Below the pieces are notes generated by a model. It saw only the letters and a list, made by a program, of their open reading frames with translations, did no database searches and was not told where the DNA came from. From Leptolyngbya sp. KIOST-1 (GTDB lineage Bacteria > Cyanobacteriota > Cyanobacteriia > Phormidesmidales > Phormidesmidaceae), in contig NZ_JQFA01000002.1 of the NCBI RefSeq assembly GCF_000763385.1, positions 3,778,159 through 3,842,158 of the forward strand: a stretch of DNA of 64,000 nt, read 5' to 3'. Below are positions 8,997 through 16,839 of the stretch, one piece after another. Numbering within the stretch: position 1 is the stretch's first letter; each line of letters opens with the position of its first letter. The translations under genes and the position numbers were made by a program.

Positions 8997-9330
8997 GCTC
9001 GTAGTCCTTTTCTGGTGGGTTACCCCGCCAATTACCCCGATTCGAGCTGAGAAGGGAAAGTCTGGCGGCTGAAGCATCCGCTCTAGGGTTAAGCCCAGTC
9101 GAGGTAAGACCAGACAACCCCCTACAGGGATTACCATCCAGCCATTCTAGTTCCTTCAACTCATGTAAACCACTATTGCGGCTACCCCTAGAGAGAGGCA
9201 CGCCCAAAGGAACCCAGAGCACAAGGGACTGATGGCCCTGTCTCAGGCACCAGCCAAACAGCACAGCCCCATCAGTGAGGGCTTGACGGGCGCACGGGCC
9301 GCAGCAAAAACCACCCAGTCAAATAAATTA
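8997..9330. other. Intergenic region between hsdM and higB
   Basis: No convincing gene. It should hold the leftward hsdM promoter. In-frame codons upstream of the chosen hsdM start continue to 9137 but do not resemble HsdM, so I treat them as untranslated or non-coding. Confidence 0.4.
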
Positions 9331-9359
9331 TTTACCAAACCGGTAAACTTTATTATGAT
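9331..9359 (+). promoter_or_regulatory. higBA promoter with overlapping operator
   Basis: TTTACC at 9331-9336 and TATGAT at 9354-9359 are separated by 17 bases and fit a sigma70-type promoter, with the higB ATG 9 bases further on. The inverted repeat TTTACC-AAACC-GGTAAA at 9331-9347 covers the -35 box and is a plausible HigA operator. Confidence 0.55.
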
Positions 9360-9367
9360 AGATAGGC

Positions 9368-9697
9368 ATGGAGATTACCTTCACTGACGAGAAGTTGAGG
9401 CAGCTCTGTGAGCGACCTCAGCTAGCGCAAAAGAAGCTGGGTGCCCCATGCGCACGCAAGCTACGGACGCGGCTCGCTGATATTGACGCGGCTTCGTCGG
9501 TCAAGGAGCTGATTGCTGGCCGACCGCATCCTTTGCGCGGCGATCGAGACGGTCAGTTTGCTGTTGATTTAGCAGGAGGTAAACGACTTGTGTTCAAACC
9601 AGAGAATGAGCCAGTACCTCAGCGCGAGGATGGCAGCATTGACTGGGCAAAGGTAACGCAAGTCTGCATTTGTTTTATTGGGGATTATCATGACTGA
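9368..9697 (+). CDS. higB: HigB/RelE-like killer toxin
   Basis: 109 residues of the HigB (plasmid maintenance killer) fold: FTDEKLRQLCERPQLAQKKL, a middle helix, ASSVKELIAGRPHPLRGDRD, GQFAVDLAGGKRLVFKP, and a final strand with VCICFIGDYHD. HigB proteins are ribosome-dependent mRNA interferases. The stop overlaps the start of the antitoxin-regulator gene by 8 bases. The toxin-first order with an XRE antitoxin is typical of higBA. The partner is unusual in carrying a metallopeptidase domain. Confidence 0.82.
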   Translation: MEITFTDEKLRQLCERPQLAQKKLGAPCARKLRTRLADIDAASSVKELIAGRPHPLRGDRDGQFAVDLAGGKRLVFKPENEPVPQREDGSIDWAKVTQVCICFIGDYHD

Positions 9698-10793
9698 GCT
9701 TACACGCCCCTTTGCCCCTGAATGGGTTTCTACTCCTGGGGATACCATTGCTGATCTCTTGGAAGAACGTGACTGGACTCAAGCCCAGTTGGCAGATCGC
9801 ATGGGCTACACCACTAAGCACATCAGCTTATTGATCAATGGTAAAGCTCCAATTACTGAGGAAGCAGCCCTGAAGCTGGAGCATGTTTTGGGCAGTACAG
9901 CATCTTTTTGGCTCAAGCGTGAGGCTCAATATAGAGCACAATTGGCAAATATTGAAGAGCAAGAACGGCTTCAGCAGTACATTACTTGGCTCGATGAGTT
10001 GCCAGTTAAGGCGCTAATGAATCAAGGCATTATTCCCAAGTGCCGAATGGTCGAAAAAAATAAGCCTGCCCTTGTTCGTCAGATGCTACGTTATTTTGGT
10101 GTGGCATCTCCTGATGAATGGCGCAAGATTTATGTTGGAATGGAAGTTGCCTTTCGGCGTACCCGAGAAGATCAGAGTAATGTTGGTGCCATTTCAGCAT
10201 GGATACGATGCGGAGAATTAGTGGCCGAAAAAATTGATTGCCCCAAGTTCAACAAATCTCAGTTTCAAAAATCCGTGCGAGAAATTCGCTCCCTAACGAC
10301 ATTGCCTCCGCAGGAGTTTAGGCCTAGATTGGATGAGCTGTGCTGGAACTCTGGGGTGATATTGGTGCTAGTGCCATCAGTACCAGGGGCACATGTTAGT
10401 GGTATGGCGCGGTGGCTCAACCCCCATAAGGCGTTGATTCAACTATCCCTATACGGCAAACAAAACGATCGATTCTGGTTCACCTTATTCCATGAAGCTG
10501 CTCATATTCTTTTGCATGACAAGAAAGACATTTTTCTAGATGAGCTAAGTGACAATACAGGATTAAAATCTCAGCAAGAAGAGGAAGCAGATGCTTGGGC
10601 AAGAGATTACCTAATTCCTCCTGAGTATGCTAATGAATTAAAGACTCTCCATTCTAAGGAGGCAGTCAGGCAGTTTTCTGAATGTGTTGACATACATCCA
10701 GGCATTGTAGTTGGACGCTTGCAGCATGATGGAATTGTCGATCGCAGCTGGATGAATGGATTGAAAGAAAGCTTTTGTCTAAATGGAGGTTAA
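9690..10793 (+). CDS. HigA-type XRE antitoxin fused to ImmA/IrrE metallopeptidase
   Basis: 367 residues from ATG 9690 with GGGGA 6 bases upstream. Residues 16-75 are an XRE helix-turn-helix of the HigA/VapI kind (DTIADLLEERDWTQAQLADR, TTKHISLLINGKAPITEEAA). The rest is an ImmA/IrrE-type domain with the zinc motif HEAAH at 268-272 and a downstream acidic segment SQQEEEADAWARDYLIP that supplies a third ligand. IrrE-type enzymes cleave repressors; here the same chain carries the DNA-binding domain, so stress-triggered relief of higBA repression is possible but inferred. Overlaps higB by 8 bases. Confidence 0.85.
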   Translation: MTELTRPFAPEWVSTPGDTIADLLEERDWTQAQLADRMGYTTKHISLLINGKAPITEEAALKLEHVLGSTASFWLKREAQYRAQLANIEEQERLQQYITWLDELPVKALMNQGIIPKCRMVEKNKPALVRQMLRYFGVASPDEWRKIYVGMEVAFRRTREDQSNVGAISAWIRCGELVAEKIDCPKFNKSQFQKSVREIRSLTTLPPQEFRPRLDELCWNSGVILVLVPSVPGAHVSGMARWLNPHKALIQLSLYGKQNDRFWFTLFHEAAHILLHDKKDIFLDELSDNTGLKSQQEEEADAWARDYLIPPEYANELKTLHSKEAVRQFSECVDIHPGIVVGRLQHDGIVDRSWMNGLKESFCLNGG

Positions 10794-10796
10794 ATC

Positions 10797-11487
10797 TTGG
10801 AAGAGTCCAATGAAGATTTAAGTTTTAGCTTATCCATCTCAACTGACAAAGATCAGTTTCTACGACGCACATGCCCAAGCTGTGGTAGAGATTACAAAAC
10901 AGATGTTAGAGATGGAGATTTGGCATGGGCTCTAGCTCCTCAATTCAAACGCTTAGGGTTTGAACTCGGAAAGATGGACGAAGAAGATGCAGCGTTGCCT
11001 AACGGTTTGGATGAACTCTGCTGCCCTTATTGCGAGGAAATTTCTGAAGCCTCGGAAACGTTAACTGAGGAAACGCTTGAATACTTGAAGAGATATGCCA
11101 TAAGGGAATATGTCCTTCCCCAGGTTGAGCAAGCCTTTTCAGGATTGGCTAGCAATAACAAGCAATCCAAAGGTATGTTTTCAATCGAAATAAACTACTC
11201 ACGGTCAATGCGCCCTCCTCGTCCTATACATGGGCCAGAACCTCCAGACATGAAAATTATCCACATGCTCTGCTGCAATAGACGGCTCTTCCGGGTTCAG
11301 GGTGATAAGCTCGGCTAATATTCAGGCGCAGCAAGGCTTTCAGCGAATGCAGGGAAAGTAAAATGTATCAGCCAGCACACTTTCAACCACAGATCCGGAA
11401 GAGCCCAATAGACGAATTAAAGTCTCAGAGGAGTGGAATGATGTAAATATCTGTTCATACTGCCAGCAATCAGTCAAAGTTGTTTAG
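10797..11487 (+). pseudogene. Zinc-ribbon protein gene split by a MITE
   Basis: An open frame from TTG 10797 runs to 11318 (173 residues) with CPSCGR near residue 26, LCCPYCEE near 80 and MLCCNRR near 160. Its last ten residues, LFRVQGDKLG, are encoded by an inserted 122-bp MITE (11284-11405). Removing the element and one copy of its 8-bp duplication restores a frame that continues RIKVSEEWNDVNICSYCQQS and ends at 11487, adding the matching second CxxC pair. The ancestral product was therefore a two-zinc-ribbon protein of about 187 residues, function unknown. It follows the HigA-IrrE gene by 3 bases and precedes a TIR gene, so a defence role is possible. Confidence 0.75.
11284..11405. mobile_element. 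122-bp MITE, ISL3-like ends, 8-bp target duplication
   Basis: Terminal inverted repeats GGCTCTTCCGG (11284-11294) and CCGGAAGAGCC (11395-11405) enclose a non-coding core. The 8-bp direct repeat CAATAGAC flanks it at 11276-11283 and 11406-11413. GG-type ends with 8-bp duplications fit the ISL3 family. A piece of the core (GCAAGGCTTTCAGCGA) recurs at 43515-43540, so relatives are present elsewhere. Confidence 0.88.
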
Positions 11488-11498
11488 CAAAAAATACC

Positions 11499-12134
11499 AT
11501 GAATCCAACTCTGCCCAAGGAATCTGTTTCAAGATCGCTTAAAGCATTTAAGAGTCGTCGCGATGCTCTTCTCCATGAAGATAGCAATATCTTTAGCCAC
11601 CACTTGGATCGATTTGTTCAGTTTCTAAATAACGATGAACTGGTTCAGCAGGTCTTGAATCAAATTGATGCTTCAAGTGTCAATCATGAGCAATGGATAA
11701 GAGCAGCGTTAGGATATGATTCAAAACTTTCTTTTCCGGATAATTCAGATGAAGAGTTGATTCTGAGATTTGAATTTATTAAGTCCGCACAACAGGACGA
11801 CAATATTCTTTTTCAGTTTGGCTTTCCCAGGGGAGCGAGAAACAAGAAAGATGACTGTGTTGATGTCTTTAGAAGCTTGATAATTCGGCCATTTGCTGAA
11901 GAGTTTGGTGATAGGTTAGCTAGTATCGCCAACCTTGCCTCTCCAGAAGCTCGCGAATTACAGGCGGTTCCATTGGTTAAAATTCCCTCTCCAAACGAAG
12001 TAAGAATATTCCTTAGCCACAAGACCATTGATAAGCCGATTGTTTATCGATATTTCTACGCGCTCAAAGCGATAGGATTTGATCCATGGCTAGATGAATC
12101 TGACATGCCTGGGCACTGGTCTGTTAGGCGTTGA
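11499..12134 (+). pseudogene. TIR-domain protein truncated by an IS1-family insertion
   Basis: Residues 1-165 form an unrecognised helical N-terminal region. From about 167 a TIR domain begins (VRIFLSHKTIDKPIVYRYFY, ALKAIGFDPWLDESDMP). It is cut at residue 204, where the IS1-like element starts (12112); the last residues HWSVRR are IS-encoded. The catalytic Glu region and the rest of the TIR fold are missing, and no continuation is found after the element. TIR domains in bacterial defence proteins cleave NAD+ or make cyclic ADP-ribose signals; this copy should be inactive. Confidence 0.78.
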
Positions 12135-12167
12135 TAGGTAGAATGACTGTAGTGTAACTACTTCAGC

Positions 12168-12545
12168 ATGATGGATTGTCCTTACTGCCAAAGCCAACAA
12201 GTCGTGAAAAACGGGCGAGAGTCGCTTTCGGACGGCACTGTGCTTCAGCGCTATCGCTGTAAGGGTTGCAGCAAGTGCTTTAACGACCGAACCGGCACCC
12301 CGATGGCTCGCCTGCGCACCCCGAGTTCAGTGGTTGCGACCGCCCTCAATGGTCGCAGCGAAGGCCTGGGAGTGAGAGCAACCGGTCGCTTGTTTGGGGC
12401 GTCGCACTCTACCATTTTGCGGTGGGAAGAGCGCTTAGCCCGTCAAGCGGATGCCTGGTCACCGCCGGCCCCAGGTGGTCGAGAGGTAACGCTGGAAGGC
12501 GATGAAGTCTACACTCGCGTGGGCGAGAACCGTCCCCCCCAGTAG
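12168..12545 (+). CDS. IS1-type InsA-like protein
   Basis: 125 residues: an N-terminal zinc finger (CPYCQS, YRCKGCSKCF) and helix-turn-helix (ATGRLFGASHSTILRWEERL) that bind the IS ends and repress transposition. The frame ends after GENRPPQ, at a run of seven C residues (12534-12540). The InsB-like part continues in the +1 frame; with six C residues the two would be one uninterrupted protein. Confidence 0.88.
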   Translation: MMDCPYCQSQQVVKNGRESLSDGTVLQRYRCKGCSKCFNDRTGTPMARLRTPSSVVATALNGRSEGLGVRATGRLFGASHSTILRWEERLARQADAWSPPAPGGREVTLEGDEVYTRVGENRPPQ

Positions 12546-13167
12546 CGCCCAAGGGTGGACGATTCACTTTATTGAGCGCCAGAGCCGCTACTGGGTCTCA
12601 GCGATGGCCGGGCACAAAGACGAACTGCTGTTTCAACGGGGAACCCAACAGGCCTGGCAGTGGGCCAAACGCTGCCCGTTCATTCGCTGGTTTACCGATG
12701 GAGAACACCGCTATGCTAAAGCACTGTGGGACTTGGCTAGCGTCTATTTGGCCCTGAGGGAGTGTCCCAGTCGGTATCGCACCCGAAAAGTCTGGCGGTA
12801 TGGCCTGGAAGTCGCCATGAAAGTGAAAGGGTCTCAAGGTCTCAGGCGGGTCGTGTGGGTGAGACCCGAGCATCCCTACACCGCGGTTAGCCCGCTAGCC
12901 GAGGTGCATGCCAACCATAACGAGGCTCACAATGCCGCCCTGAGGCGGCGATGCAGCGCTTATCGTCGGCGTCAAAACCTCTATGCTAAGACTCGTGATG
13001 GATTGCAACGAACCTTGGATGTTCAGCGGATCCTCCACAACTGGGTCAGGCCACACTGGGGACTGGGCAAACGGACGACTCCGGCCATGGCGATCGGCTT
13101 GTGTAGTCGCTTGCTATCCACCCAGGAACTTCTCTGCCTGAGAGGGTTTCAATGTATCTCCTCTTAA
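12502..13167 (+). CDS. IS1-type InsB-like transposase
   Basis: The DDE catalytic part of an IS1-family transposase: GWTIHFIERQSRYWVSAMAG, FIRWFTDGEHRYAKAL, and HANHNEAHNAALRRRCSAYR with RRRQNLYAKT. The frame opens before the slippage site, but homology starts near residue 15 (SAQGW). Expression as a fusion with InsA needs a +1 (or -2) shift in the C7 run; classical IS1 uses -1. This copy may use a different shift or be inactivated by an extra C. Confidence 0.88.
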   Translation: MKSTLAWARTVPPSSAQGWTIHFIERQSRYWVSAMAGHKDELLFQRGTQQAWQWAKRCPFIRWFTDGEHRYAKALWDLASVYLALRECPSRYRTRKVWRYGLEVAMKVKGSQGLRRVVWVRPEHPYTAVSPLAEVHANHNEAHNAALRRRCSAYRRRQNLYAKTRDGLQRTLDVQRILHNWVRPHWGLGKRTTPAMAIGLCSRLLSTQELLCLRGFQCISS

Positions 13168-13287
13168 CAGACCAGTGCCGCGTCGTAGACGGGTAGGTAG
13201 GCAGCGTGGTGAGAAACGCCTCTTAACTCCTTATGGTGGGCCAACTAATTCTCCCTAAAGAGGAAACTTTCTGGTCACATTTTTAGC

Positions 13288-13797
13288 TTAATCCTCTGTC
13301 CACAGCAGCCGCAGCTTTCGGCTAAAAGCCCCCCGCTCTATGCGTCGCTGCATCTGACAGGCCAGAACCTGGTTCCGCTGGATGCCGTAGGCCGCCAGAG
13401 TGGCATCGATAACTTCCCACAGATCAGCGAGTTCAGTTATTAGGTTGTCTTCACCAGCTTCAGCCGCCTCCTGGGCTTCCTCGATCAGCTTTTGGCGTAG
13501 AGCTTGGCAGTACTGGGTCTGGGTCATGGGTTCAACGCCAAACTTGACCTGCTGGCTGGTTAAGATTTCAGGGATGCGATCGCGCACCAGCTTGTTATAT
13601 TCCTTGCGCACCATAAATGTAGCTTCCTCTCCGGGGGGATAGTACAGCAGTGTGTAGTCACGACCAGTAGCAGCGCGACGCAGTACCCGTAGACATTCTT
13701 CCGCATCCGAGCGGCGACGAAAGCGATTGACCACCACCCGCTGCATGTCGGGCAGAAAGCGCACAATCGCCCAAACATGGAATGGGCTGATATTCAT
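13288..13797 (-). CDS. MazG-like nucleotide pyrophosphohydrolase
   Basis: 169 residues. The C-terminal two thirds have the all-alpha NTP-pyrophosphatase signature: KEYNKLVRDRIPEIL, then LRQKLIEEAQEAAEAGED and ITELADLWEVIDATLAAYGI, with the EEAxE and ELAD acidic clusters that bind Mg2+. The N-terminal 60 residues (WAIVRFLPDMQRVVVNRFRR, DAEECLRVLRRA) form an extra small domain common in cyanobacterial relatives. Such enzymes remove non-canonical or excess NTPs. It stands alone on the minus strand beside the XRE gene. Confidence 0.8.
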   Translation of the reverse strand: MNISPFHVWAIVRFLPDMQRVVVNRFRRRSDAEECLRVLRRAATGRDYTLLYYPPGEEATFMVRKEYNKLVRDRIPEILTSQQVKFGVEPMTQTQYCQALRQKLIEEAQEAAEAGEDNLITELADLWEVIDATLAAYGIQRNQVLACQMQRRIERGAFSRKLRLLWTED

Positions 13798-13883
13798 GCT
13801 GTAATAACTTGAGCCAGGGCAAATTGAGATGAGACACTACTTTTCAGTGCCTCTCCAGTGTTTTGGCCCGTTTCAGGGCGGAA

Positions 13884-13936
13884 CTAGAAATCAGTTTCTA
13901 GAAAAGAAGCCCTTTTGTCAACCCTGTTTCTAGAAG
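13884..13936. promoter_or_regulatory. Palindromic operators upstream of the XRE gene
   Basis: CTAGAAA-TCAG-TTTCTAG at 13884-13901 is a perfect inverted repeat, and TTTCTAGAA recurs at 13927-13935, just before the ATG at 13947. Two related palindromes in front of an XRE gene suggest autoregulatory operators. Confidence 0.6.
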
Positions 13937-13946
13937 TCGCTTTCCA

Positions 13947-14177
13947 ATGTCCGCCAGTCCGCTTGAGCATTCTTCCCCACATACGCTGAAGCATCTAAGA
14001 GAGCGAGCTGGCCTCTCTCAAGAAGCCTTGGCCCGAATTGTGGGGGTTAGCGGTAAGACAGTGAGCAACTGGGAGAGAGGTATGAGCGTGGCCAGCCTCA
14101 CGGTACCCCAGATGAAGGCGCTATGCGATGCCCTGGGTGTAACACTCAGTGAACTGCCCGATAACTTCAGCTCTTAG
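13947..14177 (+). CDS. XRE-family transcriptional regulator
   Basis: 76 residues with a classical lambda-Cro-type helix-turn-helix: LKHLRERAGLSQEALARIVG, VSGKTVSNWERG, and LTVPQMKALCDALGVTLSEL. Short single-domain repressors of this kind usually control their own promoter and a neighbouring gene. Palindromes containing TTTCTAGAA lie upstream, and the interrupted HNH-type gene follows 41 bases downstream, the likely controlled partner. Confidence 0.88.
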   Translation: MSASPLEHSSPHTLKHLRERAGLSQEALARIVGVSGKTVSNWERGMSVASLTVPQMKALCDALGVTLSELPDNFSS

Positions 14178-14218
14178 CTGCCTACCCTAGGGGCAACCCC
14201 TGTAGTGAGTCTGTGGGC

Positions 14219-14875
14219 ATGAATGACAATCGACTTCCTTCTGGGGCTGTTCATCAGCTACCTGACTCAAACAAGGTCAATGTTGCTGCACTAACCCGTC
14301 TGTTTGCCAAAACCACCAACTCCTACAAATACCTCTTCTTTCTATCACTGCTAGATATTATGAGGCGTCGCCGCTTTGAGGCGACAGAGCCGATCAGCTT
14401 TCAAGACCTGATCGTGGAGATGCTGGCTAACGCCTGGTTTCCCCACACATTCTTCAAGCTCTCCTTTGGCACCCAAGACCAAGTGGCTCAAAAGCTCGAT
14501 GCCCTGGAGCTAATCATCACGGAGCCCATCATCCGCTTGCGAGATACCGATAAAACGCTTTTAAGAGGAGCGATCGCTCTTCAAGATTTGGGTGATGTGG
14601 TGTCTCACCTCAGTCGTTACGTTCCCTTCCGGCTGATTGCGCCATTTCTTGAACACCAACTGGCGGGAGTCAGTCGGGGCAAGGGGAACCAGGTAGAGGT
14701 TGCCATACCTGCGATCGCGGCCCGTTGCTTCAATAGCGACAAACCACTCTACCGAATAGAGTCTTTTGTCAGTGACTTAGGGGTAAGCACTATGGATGAA
14801 CTGTTAGATGTACAGGGGAGCATGTCAGGTTTGCAAGGTCGGCTGAAACAGGTGAGGATGCAAGTGTTGACCTAA
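14219..14875 (+). pseudogene. HNH-endonuclease-associated protein, cut by an ISKra4-like element
   Basis: Residues from ATG 14219: VNVAALTRLFAKTTNSYKYL, FLSLLDIMRRRRFEATEPIS, FQDLIVEMLANAWFPHTFFK and LSFGTQDQVAQKLD. This is the N-terminal domain found in front of a C-terminal HNH nuclease in many bacterial proteins. The native sequence ends near residue 197, at 14808, where the ISKra4-like inverted repeat begins; the remaining codons to 14875 come from the element. The HNH part is missing. The family call is from memory of the conserved block. Confidence 0.65.
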
Positions 14876-14886
14876 AGGCCTAACTG

Positions 14887-15096
14887 ATGACCCCTGAGAA
14901 AGCCACCCAACTCAAAACTCATCTCGCAGCAATCGCTCAATTGCTCTACGAGGAGAGCGATCCGGCTGACATGCAGACTCTAGAGGGCATTGAGATGACC
15001 GTGCGTGAGCAAATTCAGGCGCATGTCAGCCCAGAACTCGGCCATTTTTTATCCGCACGGTTAGCGGCACAGCAGCCGGACGCACACGACAGTTGA
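14887..15096 (+). CDS. ISKra4-associated small protein
   Basis: 69 residues beginning MTPEKATQLKTHLAAIAQLL, with EGIEMTVREQIQAHVSPELG. Small acidic proteins of this type precede the transposase in cyanobacterial ISKra4-family elements. It abuts the transposase fragment with overlapping ends, as in intact elements. Its role in transposition is unknown. Confidence 0.6.
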   Translation: MTPEKATQLKTHLAAIAQLLYEESDPADMQTLEGIEMTVREQIQAHVSPELGHFLSARLAAQQPDAHDS

Positions 15097-15260
15097 AAAG
15101 TACCTTGGGCCAGTTGAGCGTCACTACTCGTCAAGCGGAACGGCTTGCGGTGCCTGCCCATCGCCAGTTAAGCCCTCATTTAGAAAACTGTTGCCTGCGT
15201 GTGAGTGCAAATGTTTCTTACGAACAAGCCGCCCAAGATGTCGCCTATTTGACGGGCATC
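15093..15260 (+). pseudogene. ISKra4-type transposase, N-terminal fragment
   Basis: The frame begins LKSTLGQLSVTTRQAERLAV, continues SPHLENCCLRVSANVSYEQA and breaks off after VAYLTGI. That is the N-terminal region of ISKra4-family transposases. From about 15258 the DNA belongs to the FHA gene on the opposite strand. The C-terminal piece is at about 16015-16200. Confidence 0.65.
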
Positions 15261-15998
15261 AACAGGCTTCATGCTTTTGATGTCTTGTATAGCCTTAATA
15301 ACCTTGTACTCATCAGCAGAAGCAAGTACGTGGTCAATAGGCCGACCTATATTGTGCTTGAATAGGCGAAAAAGGCTTAGATCTTGAATATCTAAAGCCT
15401 CTTTAAAGGATAAAATAGTGCCTATTTCGTCCAGGCATACTACGAACTCTGGGGATATGGTTTGCGATAGGACTTTTGCAGGCAAATCAGATAATTGCTC
15501 CTGATGCATGCAGGCAAGCAGGAACTTCTTAAAGTTTTTATAACCAAGTGGACTGCGATCGCCATCCTCAAGTTTGACAAATAGTGAATAAACACCCCGA
15601 CAAATGACAATTAGATCACCATCCTGAAGCTGTTGAGACTTACGCACTACACCATTGATGGCCAGGCCATTCATACTTGGTTTTCCCTGCTCATTGCCAT
15701 CGGCAATCCAGCAGGTTTCACCTATAGCCTGAATGACGGCATGGTGGCGAGAAACCCCCTTATACTGCAGAACAATATCGTTGCTATTATGGCGACCAAT
15801 GGTTAGCTTTTCCTTTTCCAGGGGAAAAATCCGAATCGTATTACTATCGCAAACGATCAATGCATGCCTACTGGGCTTGCCAATTCTAGAGTAGTATTCT
15901 AATTCCTGAATACTACTTTGGTTAGATGCAACGACTTCACAGGCATTTCCATCAACTACTTCCGTTGAAGTTTTTTCCATTTTTAAGCTTTGTAACAT
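15180..15998 (-). CDS. FHA-domain protein with altered C terminus
   Basis: 272 residues. An FHA phosphothreonine-binding domain spans about 46-142 (LTIGRHNSNDIVLQYKGVSR, HHAVIQ, MNGLAINGV). Conserved Arg69 in GRH, the SRHH loop and NG are all present. Residues 150-245 form an unassigned domain (FVVCLDEIGTILSFKEALDI) that may be PAS-like. The last 20 or so residues are antisense to the ISKra4 transposase N terminus, so the natural C terminus has been lost. The gene sits between two halves of that element and may have been captured by it. Partner kinase unknown. Confidence 0.75.
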   Translation of the reverse strand: MLQSLKMEKTSTEVVDGNACEVVASNQSSIQELEYYSRIGKPSRHALIVCDSNTIRIFPLEKEKLTIGRHNSNDIVLQYKGVSRHHAVIQAIGETCWIADGNEQGKPSMNGLAINGVVRKSQQLQDGDLIVICRGVYSLFVKLEDGDRSPLGYKNFKKFLLACMHQEQLSDLPAKVLSQTISPEFVVCLDEIGTILSFKEALDIQDLSLFRLFKHNIGRPIDHVLASADEYKVIKAIQDIKSMKPVDARQIGDILGGLFVRNICTHTQATVF

Positions 15999-16014
15999 CG
16001 CATCAATGTAAAAA

Positions 16015-16200
16015 ATGTATCACCAATGTGCTCAGGATGAGCAAATCTGCTCGATTGGCTCAGGGGCGGTTGAATCGGCTATCAAGCAAATCAGCCGCAG
16101 AGTCAAAATCTCAGGGGCCCAGTGGAATGAGGACAATGTTCCCCAGGTGCTGGCCCATCGTTGTGCTTATCTCAATGGAGCCATTGGGTTACAAAGGTGA
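16015..16200 (+). pseudogene. ISKra4-type transposase, C-terminal fragment
   Basis: A short frame reading CSIGSGAVESAIKQISRRVK, then ISGAQWNEDNVPQVLAHRCA and YLNGAIGLQR. The IGSGxVES and VPQVLxHRCAYLNG blocks are the C-terminal end of ISKra4-family transposases. The stop lies at the right inverted repeat. The central catalytic region is missing. Confidence 0.7.
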
Positions 16201-16346
16201 CATGCTCCCGATGTACAGCGGCTAGGGAATGCTTATGAGCAGGTGGTAAAACCACTGGTATCCCTGGCTGCAAACCGGGGCTTTTGTGTTGGATGGCGGT
16301 ATTGATTTATCTGGAGCGACGACTCCAAAATAGGTCTACTCAACCC

Positions 16347-16814
16347 ATGAATTATATAAAAATTGCAGAACGTGAGATTCAGCGGCAGCGGAAGGGTATG
16401 GTTATACCTCCAGAGGTGAGGCCTGTTTCATGGAAAGGCCTTCAAATGACCATTGATGAGGCTCAGGCTGTCATCTGCGCCTTTGAACGGCAGAAGTCCG
16501 CTTATCTTGAAAGGCATAGAAATACAGAGACAGGAGCAGTAATCACCGAGACAGTTTTTCAAAGTCTCAGCGAAACTACGAATGCTGTGGGTCGAGGGTT
16601 AAACTCCTTCCCAGTCACTACTCTCGCAGGTTGGGTTGTAAGCGGCACCAGCAAGGGAATCTCGAATATCGGCGAAGTCATAAGCGGCGGTGTTCGAGAG
16701 GTTAACCAGTGTCGGAACAGTCCTCAGATTGACGAAATCAACGAACAAATTAATAGCCTTAACCAGGTCATTGAAACAGTAAGTGGGGAAACTTCATCTG
16801 GAACAAAACAATGA
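16347..16814 (+). CDS. Hypothetical protein
   Basis: 155 residues from ATG 16347 (MNYIKIAEREIQRQRKGMVI); in-frame codons upstream to 16284 look non-native. A middle segment (LSETTNAVGRGLNSFPVTTL, AGWVVSGTSKGISNIGEVIS) could be a glycine-rich amphipathic helix, flanked by charged helical ends (EINEQINSLNQVIETVS). No family is recognised. It lies among IS remnants and is followed within 30 bases by a solitary IS481-type end. Confidence 0.45.
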   Translation: MNYIKIAEREIQRQRKGMVIPPEVRPVSWKGLQMTIDEAQAVICAFERQKSAYLERHRNTETGAVITETVFQSLSETTNAVGRGLNSFPVTTLAGWVVSGTSKGISNIGEVISGGVREVNQCRNSPQIDEINEQINSLNQVIETVSGETSSGTKQ

Positions 16815-16839
16815 CTGGTGTATGGGTCTATTGCACAAC

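Larger units (their letters stand above)
12112..13179 (+). mobile_element. IS1-family insertion sequence
   Basis: Perfect 15-bp inverted repeats GGCACTGGTCTGTTA (12112-12126) and TAACAGACCAGTGCC (13165-13179) bound a 1,068-bp element with insA-like and insB-like frames. No target duplication is visible and the interrupted TIR gene does not resume on the right, so flanking DNA was deleted after insertion. The ends match a 99-bp MITE at 43590-43688. Confidence 0.92.
14809..16217 (+). mobile_element. ISKra4-like element, internally replaced by an FHA gene
   Basis: Imperfect inverted ends, TGTACAGGGGAGCATGTCA at 14809-14827 and TGACATGCTCCCGATGTACA at 16198-16217, bound a 1.4-kb block. It holds the small accessory frame of ISKra4-type elements, the N-terminal and C-terminal pieces of the transposase, and an opposite-strand FHA gene where the catalytic core should be. 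No target duplication is seen. Confidence 0.65.

Noticed and set aside
10797..12134. Zinc-ribbon plus TIR genes as a Thoeris-like system
   Set aside because: No ThsA-like effector is present and both genes are broken; evidence for a named system is insufficient.
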